Below are positions 40,173-49,869 of a stretch of 64,000 nucleotides of DNA, one piece after another. The notes beneath the pieces were generated by a model that made no database searches, was not told the origin of the DNA, and worked only from the letters and a program-made list of their open reading frames with translations. A program made the position numbers and the translations under genes. Source of the stretch: Selaginella tamariscina (taxonomy: Eukaryota; Streptophyta; Lycopodiopsida; Selaginellales; Selaginellaceae); contig PUQB01000009.1 in the NCBI GenBank assembly GCA_003024785.1, positions 1,116,632 to 1,180,631 on the forward strand, written 5' to 3'. How positions within the stretch are numbered: the stretch's first letter is position 1; each line of letters starts with the position of its first letter.

Positions 40173-40199
40173 CATGCCCACTTTAGTTACAACGTGCAT
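40173..40199 (-). repeat. Right terminal inverted repeat
   Basis: CATGCCCACTTTAGTTACAA plus CGTGCAT; followed by TAGA at 40,200-40,203. Reverse complement of the left end with two mismatches. Confidence 0.8.
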
Positions 40200-40203
40200 T
40201 AGA

Positions 40204-41224
40204 GATGGATTGAATTTCCTAGACATTGGTTTATAAGAAAGGTATGTTAGCTTATATGGTCCCTGAACTGGCTGGTGTTATGGCAGAGTACAAAGTTGGT
40301 TGCGAAAGATAAATAGTAGTGTCATCATCACACTTGGTTGTAGATTTGACTGAATTTGATTCCTATCGGAAGTAAATTTATGTTGGTTGGCATGACCTTG
40401 TTGTATACATGTGTACAACCATGCGCCTCTGTGATCGCCTCTGGCTAGATTGACATGGTTACAAAGAACATGGTTTCAAGAATAGTACTCTAGTATTGGA
40501 AAAAAGCTTGATTCCGATAAAGTCTCATACCTAGTCTAGTGTAGCTATATACTAACAAGGGATAGGTATAGTAGCAGACCCTTATGTAAAGGGGTAATAA
40601 GAAACACCAAAGGATGTAGAAGTGTGAGGCTATAATACCGTGACATGTGAAAATGTGGAACCATTGGAAAATCAAAGAAATGCGAAGGTGTTTGGTCAAG
40701 CATTTGAGAAGTGCTTGTTGTACGCTAGATGACAAAGGTCGTCAACAGCGTTTGATATTAAGGAATAAAGCAAGCCTTTATTTCTTGTTAACCAAGGGCC
40801 GACAGCAACACTAACTAGAGGCCTCCAATATAAATTCTAGTTAAGTAAAGAAATTAACAATTGTGTTGTGTGCGTCGGGTGACAGACTTTGCAAATGTGC
40901 AAAAGGTCTCCAAGTGAACGCTATCCCATGTTACTCATGGCTATATTGTGTTGTTGGATGTCAATGGTGTTTTGCTTCATCGACAAAGGCCCGAGGATAG
41001 GAAAAAAGAAATCAAACAAGACTTCATGTCGCAGGTGTGCCTTCGACAGCTAGGTTTACAACTTAGTGAACGACGGTTCTGAAGTACTTGTTTCGCGTAA
41101 TGCAAGGGGTAATACAACTTATGTGAACTTTTGGCTGACTCCCCATAGAATGATATGTTAGTTTTGGTTAGTTTCTCTAGCATTATCTAGTCTTGGAGTT
41201 AGATGTCAACAAGGACGTTGACAT
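40204..41224. other. Right internal region of the LARD-like element
   Basis: About 1 kb between the inner element and the right LTR. No retroelement proteins. It contains the HAD gene fragment listed next. Confidence 0.6.
40917..41026 (+). pseudogene. Duplicated fragment of the HAD-like gene
   Basis: About 110 bases nearly identical to 38,998-39,108, covering the region that encodes LLDVNGVLLHR and the next helix (shared words TTGTGTTGTTGGATGTCAAT and CATCGACAAAGGCCCGAGGA). It lies outside the TIR element but inside the LARD-like element. Confidence 0.9.
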
Positions 41225-41241
41225 TTTCAAAGGCGGGAGTG
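41225..41241 (+). promoter_or_regulatory. Polypurine tract of the LARD-like element
   Basis: TTTCAAAGGCGGGAGTG directly before the right LTR, the place and style of plus-strand priming sites in plant LTR retroelements. Confidence 0.75.
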
Positions 41242-42915
41242 TGTCATAGTTTTTATTATGACTCAACCCTTTACTTTGGAGGTTAATTGTTGTTACCTAA
41301 TGTACTATGTTGATGGCCCTAGATGTAGTGAGAAACAGCCCCCGCTTAGTGCACTTAGGTGTTTAGGGATAGTCTGGCCGGCTATCTTTAAATGTCGCGA
41401 GAAACTCTAAGTGAAGGTAGCACTTACTTTCTAGAAAACCCACCCTCGATTTTAATGTCCTAGTTAAGATGACACCCCTAGGGTTGATCTAACCCTAGGG
41501 TTGCCCTAACCCACGCCCTAAAACCCCCACCCCCCTTGGATAGGGTTTAGGGGTAGGGGTTAGTGTGCAAACTCATCTCATTAACTAAGGGCTAGCATTC
41601 CGTGCCAGCCCACTTACACATACAGGAAAAGAGGGGGGGGGCTCTATCACATAAATAAGGTAGAGTATGTAGGAGTAAGGGTTCCTGAGTTCATGACTGA
41701 GCTCGTTACTCTCTCCTGGTGCAAGCTCTAGCTTGTGTCATCAAGGCACAACCCTCTGTTGTGCCACCCTAACTTCCAAATGATAGAGGTATGTCCACCT
41801 TCGGGGTAGCTTACCCTTAACATTGGCGACTCCATACCTGGGAGCTCTTGTCGGAATGCACAGTCCAAAAGGTAGGGGTTGAGGCTTGTCTCCAGCCTCC
41901 TCCTCCCCGTCAAGCTAGATGTAGCACTCACGACCAAGCAAGGCACTTCCGTGTCCTTGTCCAATTGTGGGCGTCAGATCTTGTTTGACAGGTTCACGTT
42001 ATCTAGTTCCTAAGGGTTTGCTAAGGGGTTTAGAGTTGGCATTTAAAAGCCACGTTTGTGGCACTTGGTGCAACTCAAGGTTATGGCATGATAGCCCACA
42101 TCGTGGAAGGCAGTGTCACATGAAGATGTGAAACTGGGCTAGACGTCACGCGATACAATGCCTAAGGCATGCCCTTTGGGGTTATGTCATGGGTTTGTCG
42201 CCAAGGGGTTGGATACTCTAGCAAACATGCATGCTTGTGCTCGCACTAGGGTGCTAAGCCTTGGGCATCGGCTCGAGGGAGGTTAGGTCTCATAACTAGG
42301 TGTGCTTTGGCACACTTGGCTAGGGGAATGTTCTCCTTGGAATCCAAAGGTTGAACAACCTAAACTCGTTAAGAGGAGCCCTTTTCGTGAGGCACTCGTA
42401 AGGTCATGTACTTAGGGTTATCCAAACCTAGCTTTAGGGAGTTGGCTTAGCAGAACACTCGTGTTTGCATATGGCGTACACTCGTGTCCTCACTAAGTAC
42501 TAGCCCTAGGTCTAGGGTATTACTTGGCCACTTAAGTCCTTAGGGGTTAATCGTGGTTCAGGGTACCCCTTGTTGCCTTAAAGGGGTCGTACTCCCGGAT
42601 GAGGGTGATTCCTCAAGGGGTAAGTGACGATGCCTTAGCTCTGTCATGGGGGTATGTGTAAAGCACATCTCCTTGATGAGGGCCTGTCTAGGTCTATTGG
42701 GATAGGATCCTAAAGTCTACTCAGGATATCCTCTAGGGTTTGGGGATGGTCATTCTAGGGGCTTAGGGTATTACTCTGTTTAACTAAGCATCTGAGTTAG
42801 ACTCTTAGGGTCATCTTGGAAGACTTAGCGTTGCTCACACAGGGAATTGACGTCGGAAGGCCACTTGGCAGCCATGTGTTGCCACGTGTTAGCCCTCTGG
42901 GTTAAAACTTTGACA
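41242..42915 (+). repeat. 3' LTR of the LARD-like element
   Basis: 1,674 bp, TGTCATAG...TTTGACA, similar throughout to 21,072-22,790 with small indels (for example a rearranged block near 41,470 and a shorter G run near 41,632). Followed by the second GGTTC. Confidence 0.9.
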
Positions 42916-44816
42916 GGTTCTATCCTATCATAAGTTGGAAAAGACAAGTTACTCCATCTTGTAGCCTTTCACTCTCGTAAGTTCTTTTCGGTGGAGATTA
43001 ATTACGAGATTCATGACAAGAAACTTAAGGTCACTGTGGATTCGTTCGAGGAGTGGCGGCACTTCCTAGAAGGTGTTGCGCATCCCGTACAAGTTCTTAC
43101 GGATCACAAGAACCTAGAGTTTTTTCAAATAGCTCGAATTCTTAGTCGGCAACAGGCTAGATAGGTGGAATTCCCATCACATTTTGATTTTGTCATCATT
43201 TACAGACTTGGTTTTTGGAATGGCAAAGCGGATGCATTGTCTAGGCACTCTTATCTTGCATCGACCCCCGATGATCCTGCATATGACATCAAAAGCAAAG
43301 TATGTTGGGACCTGATTAATTTCGGCTTGCGGCACTATAGGTTCATCAGGCTCTAGCAAATTCAACACTTTTACAGACATCCATTTGCAATTGGCTACAG
43401 ACGACTTGGCAAGAATGTGTTCTCACACATTTGTCCTGACATCGTAAGCTCCTCTTCCTCCAGTTTCCATACAAACTATAACTTGTTCGCCATACAGGAC
43501 GGGCTCATGTACCGGAAAGATCTCCTGTACATTCTTGTTGGTGTTTACAGGACTCGTGTGGTACATGATTGTCATGATACCCCGGCTACAGACATTTTGG
43601 TGTGGCCAAGACTGTTGAGTTAGTGATTCGCAACTATTGGTGGCCTAGGTTGTGAGGTTTTTGTGAAAAAGTTTGTACGGAGTTGTTGACGCTTGCAACA
43701 GGTCAAAGATGCCTTGCCATGCACCCTCTGGTCTTCTTCATCCTCTTTTGTTCCTTCTGCTCCTTGGAGATCCATTTTTATAAATTTCTTCACAAATCTT
43801 CCTCCTCCTCATGATTTTATGCAGTTCTTGTGGTGGTTAACTATTTCACTAAACAAGCTCATTTCTTACATGTAACAAGACAGCTACATGCCAAACAACT
43901 GAGTTGGTGATCCGTAAAGTGTTTTGACATCATGGTCTTCCTGAGAGCTTGTTTTTGATCGAGACCCACAATTCATGTCTAGATTTTGGCAAGAGCTTTT
44001 CCGGAATCTACAAGTTAAAGCAGATCTTTCTTCGAGATATCATTCACAAACTGATGGGTAGTCAGAATGCACGATTCAGATTTGGAGCAGTATTTCGCTG
44101 CTTCATCAGTTACAACAGGACAATTGGTTGACCTTCTTCCTATGACGAAGTTTGCTTACAACAACTCCGTTCATGCATCTAAGGCCAGACACTTTTCTTC
44201 GCTCTTACAGGCTACCATCCACGTTTTGACTTTGCTCCTCCTGCTTCTCCTTCTTCCGCTCCTGCAGTACATGATCGTCTCTAGCATCTTTGTCAGGTAT
44301 AGGATGATCTCCGAGTTCATCTTCAGCAGGCACAGAAATGGTACAAACATCATGCTGATGCTCATCGTCAGTCGGCACCTGCATATAAGATTGGTGATCT
44401 CATGTGGCTCTTCGTCAGCATATTCGCACCAACATACCTTCAATGCTTAGGTCCTTACAGGATTGCGGCTAAGGTCAATCCTGTAGCTTTCCGACTACAG
44501 CTACCATCTACTATAAAACTTCATCTTCGTGTTCACACCTCTTTGTTGGAACCATATCATTCCTTCTTCTCTCCTGAGCATGCTTCTTCTCCTCCCCTTC
44601 ATGTGGTCATTGACGATGAACCTGAGTACGAAGTTGCATCCATCCTTGATTCTCGTCTTCATCGCCAACTTCAATACTTGGTGGATTGGAAAGATTATTT
44701 GCTTATGACCGCATGGAACTGCACCCAATCTACTCCATGCTTCTTCCAAGGTGCTGCCTTCCATCGGCGTTATCCTGCTAAATCAAGTTTTAGGACTCGT
44801 GGAACTCGTCCTTAGG
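42916..44816 (+). mobile_element. Old Ty3/gypsy pol, right piece: RNase H, integrase remnant and C-terminal domain
   Basis: Continues the frame broken at 21,071: SILS, then VGKDKLLHLVAFHSRKFFS, FEEWRHFLEGVAHPVQVLTD and HKNLEFF, then NGKADALSRHS, the normal RNase H end. From 43,470 the integrase region is frame-shifted but traces remain (TNLPPPHDF, VHASKARHFSS). At about 44,450-44,810 LGPYRIAAKVNPVAFRLQLP and a VDWKDY block form the chromodomain-type tail (EYEVASILDSRLHRQLQYLV). It ends with TAG at about 44,814. The frame is disrupted in many places, more than in the neighbouring host genes, so this copy is dead. Confidence 0.85.
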
Positions 44817-44826
44817 GAGGAGGTGT

Positions 44827-45183
44827 TGTCACGACCCAATACAAGATACAAGATACGGGATACAGGATATGCCTATAAGATATGCCTATAGGATATGCCT
44901 ATAGGATATGCCTACGGGATATGATTACAGGATATACAACATGATATGCCTATAGGATATGCTTTCAAGATATATTTACAGGATAAGGATCACCATTTTT
45001 AGCTCATAACTAAATTAGGCTCATATATCTAATTGTTGTACAATCAATTATTATCAACACATTCATTCTAAGATCATTCTTGTTTCTGTTCTTGTCTTGC
45101 TCCTTGCCTTATACTCTTGTCTTGTCCCTAGCTCTTGTCCTACTCCTGAGTCAAGCTTCCTTATTCTTTGATCGTGGTTGACA
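44827..45183 (+). repeat. Probable 3' LTR of the old gypsy element
   Basis: Begins TGTCACGACCC right after a purine tract (AGGGAGGAGGTG) and likely ends ...GGTTGACA. It contains about six tandem copies of a GGATATGCCTATA unit (44,865-44,960). The end is a guess from TG...CA; no matching 5' LTR is in the window. Confidence 0.6.
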
Positions 45184-46240
45184 AAAGGAAGGAACAACAG
45201 CATGATCACACTCCAAAAGTGTTTCACTCCCATGCAAGTAGCATGAAGTTGTTCAAAACCCCAAACAGCAACAAGGCATTCTTTTTCAGTAGTGGAATAA
45301 CTCCACTCAGCAAGCTTGGGGTACTCAACTAGTGTAAGCCACCGGGTGTCGAATCGTAGGATCCGCAATATCGGTTTGATCAACACACCCAATACCAATA
45401 TCTGATGCATCTACTCGCAAAATGAACAGACGAGTCAAATTTGGGTTGAAGTAGTGGTGGAGTTGTCAAACAACTCCTTTAATTGGTCAAATGCCTGCTG
45501 ACACCTATGAGTCCACCTAAAAGGTACCTATGGACGAACTAATTCCCAAAGAGGGGTAGTTCGATCAGCAAGATAATCAATGAATCGACCCAAGTACTGC
45601 ACCTTGCCCAAGAAATGCTAGACTTCTTATATCGTACAGGGACAAGGGAACTCTTGAACAGCTCGCAACTTCATTGGATCCACCTGTAACCCTTCTTGAG
45701 ATGTACAGTAACCCAAGTAATGGTGTCGGTTGAATTGAACACACACTTTTCAAGTTTTAACTTCAAGTCACTTCTCGAAATCGATCAAGAACTCGCCGTA
45801 CATCACGAACATGATTCTCCCAAGAACTAGACTCATGAATGAGTACATCATCAATCAAATCGGTAGTGATATCATGCATATCTGAAAAAAGCTCATCCAT
45901 CGTGCAATGAAAGGTGGCTGAAGTTGAAGTTAATCCAAAGGGCATGACCAAAAACTTGTAAAGACCAAATGGTGTTCGAAAGGCTTTTTTTGGAATATCC
46001 TCCTCAACCATAGGAACTTGCCAATATTCTGATGCCAAATCCAACTTAGTAAAGCATCGACTCTGACCCAAATGATTTAATAGATTGGCAGAGTTCGGAA
46101 ATGGATAAACATCTTTGACGGTAACATCGTTAAGAGATCGATAATCCACATAGAATTGTAGAGATCCATCAGCATTGGGAACCAAATGAGGTTCATATGC
46201 TCATGACTCCATGATGGACGACACACCTTTATACCGATCA
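45184..46240 (-). mobile_element. Ty3/gypsy reverse transcriptase-RNase H fragment
   Basis: Reading leftward from 46,240: PHLVPNADGSLQFYVDYRSL, then LDLASEYWQVPM, FRTPFGLYKFLVMPFGLTS, and LIDDVLIH in place of the usual YxDD catalytic box. After a frame change the RNase H part appears (EWSYSTTEKECLVAVWGFEQ near 45,270). No integrase or LTR of its own was found; it lies back to back against the LTR at 45,183. It is a truncated copy of a different gypsy lineage from the one at 60,668-64,000. Confidence 0.8.
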
Positions 46241-47680
46241 TATCGGTAACAGCTTATTCACATAGCCAATAACTCTTTTGGTAAACTTGCGTCAAATCGG
46301 GACTTTAAAAGGCTTGCATTGCTATAAATTTTAGGTGTAATTAAATTCTACAATAAATATTTTTATTTGGTTAATTATTTTGTTTTGTTTTTGGTTTCAG
46401 GAAAGAATTAAAGATGCAGATACATCTTGGCCTTAATACAAGCTAATATATAATTTAATATTATTTTAATATCTACATACTTATTCAATATTATTATATT
46501 GCTTCAGGGTTGGTGCTAGACTAGACAATCTAAATGTTGAACCTTTACGAGATTTTTACTTGAATGTCAAAGAAAGATTACTACCACTAAAATTATATAT
46601 ATATATATATATTGTATATGTTTACATTAACTTGTATAAATGCATGCGAAATTGTAAAAATATTTTGTAATACATAATATTATTAATATATAATAATATT
46701 ATGTTATAATACTGTTTTACATCTGTTTTTTTTAAATTTTCTTACGCTATTTATAACAATCAATATTAATGAATAAATTTATTCATATATATAATTAATT
46801 TACTTTAACTTAATTTATATAAATCCACATGTGTACTTATCATATCAACTTCTACAAATGTGTTTTAAGATATTAATAAGAGCTTTTATAATATGTCAGG
46901 AATAATATAATAAATTTTAACTAGTAAATTTCCAAGTGTTGCAATGTGTGTGTGTGCGTGTTCCTACATACTGGTTAAATGTATAGCATTCAGGAGGCCA
47001 TTGGTTTAAAAGTAAGTAAAGTAGTTTTGATTAATATATATTTTTAAACTGTTTTAATTAAGCTACTTTGAAAAACAAGTAACTGGACTACAATAGTATA
47101 TAATTAAATTAAATTTTGATGTGATGAAGCTTAAATATAACATTTTCCTGGTTTTATTATTTATCATTAAATTAAATTTAATTACACACTAATACAAAAG
47201 GAGTGAAGCTTCCTTGTGTTTTAATATATAGTATATTATCTTTATTATACTTAGTCATCAATATAAGGATTTATTATTTATTTTAAATTGTGTGTCACAT
47301 GTTAATGATTGTTATGTTATCTTACTTATTTAATATTATTATTTCTTTGTGTAATTATTTAATAAATTTTAACTTAACAGGGCACGATTTATATTCTCTA
47401 TAAGGAGAAACATATTTAAAAGTTATAACATATAATACAAGAGATAATAAGGTATTGAAAGTAGAAAATTATTATATGAAGAAATTCAGTTCGTTTTGCC
47501 CATTACAATTTTTAAGAAATGAACACACATGTTAAACATGTTCCTTGTTAACCTTTATTAATTAATTGATTACTTAATTAAAATAACATCATATATTATA
47601 CTAATCACTCTTTCTACGTTTAAAAAACACTAAAAATCTAAAAACCAGTTAATAAAAACCATATACCATTGTTCTTGTGT
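46241..47680. other. AT-rich intergenic stretch
   Basis: No gene, RNA or clear repeat recognised, apart from a short TA run at about 46,590. Confidence 0.6.
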
Positions 47681-47686
47681 TGCACC

Positions 47687-47968
47687 TCATCGTTCTTCGG
47701 TGGGGGCCAATAACCCCGTGTACAGCTGCTTCTGTTTCTCATATAACTCCTTATACTGTGCTAATAAGTTTAACTCGTTAATTACCGCCTTGTCATTAGG
47801 GGCGAGCTGCTTAACCTTGTTAAAATCCTTTCTTGCGTTTCCACACGTCCAAGTGCCGCTTGTGCTTTTCCCCTTCTGAACACTGCTTTAACATTGTCTT
47901 CGTCTTCTGCCAGCACCTGTGATTTTATACATTAATTATATAAATTATGTATTTACAGCTCTCTCTTC

Positions 47969-48006
<38 letters not shown>

Positions 48007-49332
48007 ATATATATAATATATCGGTTTTTATGCATATACATGACGCAATCTGTTTTAATAAACACGATTATACACTTCGTTATTAGCATGAATCTAATCA
48101 CAACCGTATCTAACCACACGACACACTAAACTTCATATATATATATGCATATACATATACGTACCACATGCACTGGGCATTGCTTCGTCGTACTGCCCAG
48201 TTTAAAAGACAAGCTGCTATGTTTAAATGGCATGGATGTTTAACAGCATTTGCCATGTCTTTGTATTTCCCAAATAGTTGAAATAAAGTCATCCCATATA
48301 CGCAAGAGCTGAAAAGATAATTTTGATTATATGAATTACTTGTGTATTAGTAATAATTAGAAAGAAAATAATATATTAATACCATTTCATATTGTTGCAT
48401 TGCCTCGGCCACTTTATCATTCTTGAATGCATCATTGCCGTCTACTCTCCTTCTGTCTGCAGCCTCTATCCTCTCTTCCACAGTCATTCTGCCCTAGCCT
48501 TTCCCTGTATAATGATTAAATTTTTATTTTTACTAACATAGATAATTTTAATATACACATTATAATAACTACAATAATATATATAAGTAACAACATGTGA
48601 TTATATTAAGTATGATTAACTATATTAATTATAATTTTACGATATTAACTTTTATTAAAATCTTTTACCTCTTTTGCATTCTCAAGCCAATGAGGTCGAC
48701 TTCATATATGTCAGCCATGGGTGGAACATTAGGAAAAGAAAATTGCCTTCTTTCCCATATCCATATTTCCACCCCACTTTAAAAATGCACTCTCTCCAGC
48801 CTTCATACTTGCTATGCCTATTGCAAGACCTCGTAATTGCTCCTTCTCTGTAGACATAAATAAATAACAATATATAACAGAATAATATTAATTAGCTAAT
48901 AAGAGTTGAATCTTATGTTATTACACATAATATAATACATGTATGCACTACCATGGCCAAGAACAATTCAAATAACTTGCTGCTCCTTCCTTGTATCATG
49001 GAACTTATGCATTGTGCTGGCTGTCCACGCTCGATAGTGTACTACATCGTAGTATGATTAATATCTCTCTCTCTCTCTCTCTCTCCTCCTCTCCTCTCTC
49101 TCTCACACACACACACAACACACACACACACACAACGCGCACGCGTTAACAATAGTTACTATATATCTATATACCATGCCATGAATCAAATTTCATAAGT
49201 TTATTGTCCCAACTTTACACGTGTATATACACACTTGTGTCTATATCTTCTAAATGTTTTTCACACATGCAAGACACATATATAACAGGTGTGTTATTAC
49301 ATGTGTGTGGTCTATACACACACACAACACAC

Positions 49333-49382
<50 letters not shown>

Positions 49383-49731
49383 TGTGTGTACAGAAAATAT
49401 ATACATACTGAAGCAAGTAGCATGTTTCTGAGGTTCTTCGCCGTGCCCCTCTTTAATCAGCTGCTTTAGTAACACCCTCCACCAACGTCTCCTCAACAGA
49501 ACTAAGCTTCGGAGGAAGATCTTCATCTTGGTCCCGTAGAACCTCAATGGGCTTCGATTCTTTGACAATCTCCTGCTCAGTTCGCACATTTCTATCCGGA
49601 GTATCCACAGATTCTATGAATTCCTTCCTAGTAGGCTCTGATTTCATCACTTCCTCGCGATTTTTCATGGTTTCTTCGGAATTATGCTCAGATTTCATGG
49701 ATTTGTCGGGATTTTCCATATTTTTCGCCAT
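47687..49731 (-). CDS. TWD1: FKBP42/TWISTED DWARF1-like immunophilin
   Basis: Plant FKBP42 is an FKBP-like co-chaperone with an FKBP domain and TPR repeats, binding HSP90 and ABCB auxin transporters. Exons (minus): 49,731-49,409, 49,041-48,952, 48,847-48,669, 48,504-48,383, 48,308-48,165 and 47,916-47,687. The start is ATG 49,731 (MAKNMENPDK). An acidic leader leads to PPKLSSVEE, IKEGHGEEPQKHATCF, then HYRAW, FHDTRKEQQVIEL, ASMKAGES and YGKEGNF of the FKBP domain. MTVEERIEAADRR opens the TPR part, followed by GKYKDMANAVKHPCHLNIAA and DNVKAVFRRGKAQAALGR, ending LYEKQKQLYTGLL. The protein stops soon after; the C-terminal membrane anchor of angiosperm TWD1 is absent. Many one-base jumps occur (about 48,200, 48,285 and 47,845), typically a lost base in a doubled letter. 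Confidence 0.88.
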
Positions 49732-49869
49732 GGTTTTGGTGGTGCTTTGATCAAATTCAGAATCTAGACAGGCCAAGTAAAGAAATCTGTAAATACTAGC
49801 GGATTCATGCAACCCAAGTCCTTACCTTCCCTGTGCTGTTCCTCCATTCTGTACTGTACTCCCAATACT

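Larger units (their letters stand above)
25663..40199. mobile_element. 14.5-kb TIR element carrying transposase-like, ParB/methyltransferase-like and HAD genes and palindrome arrays
   Basis: The ends are inverted copies of a 27-base sequence (ATGCAMGTTGTAACTAAARTGGGCATG), differing at two positions, and TAGA lies immediately outside each end. It sits wholly inside the LARD-like element. Cargo from left to right: a DUF7869-type gene (-), palindrome array 1, a 3.6-kb spacer with telomere-like and CA-rich repeats, palindrome array 2, a ParB/methyltransferase-like gene (+) and an HAD phosphatase-like region (+). The two main genes diverge, with one array upstream of each. GAATATTC-type words cluster near both ends and in the spacer. 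DUF7869 proteins resemble RNase-H-fold transposases, so the element could be self-mobile; that is inference. Element boundaries are good; the TAGA duplication could be chance. Confidence 0.75.
21072..42915 (+). mobile_element. Non-autonomous LTR retrotransposon (LARD-like) with a nested 14.5-kb element
   Basis: The two ends are direct repeats of about 1.7 kb in the same orientation, each starting TGTYATAGTTTTTATTATG and ending in ...ACA. A primer-binding site follows the left LTR and a purine tract precedes the right LTR. The five bases GGTTC occur directly outside both ends, a perfect target duplication. With the inner element (25,663-40,199) and its target duplication removed, about 7.3 kb remains, with roughly 3.6 kb between the LTRs. 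That interior shows no gag, protease, reverse transcriptase or integrase, so it would depend on enzymes supplied from elsewhere. The LTRs differ by several small indels and substitutions, so insertion is not very recent. Confidence 0.9.
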
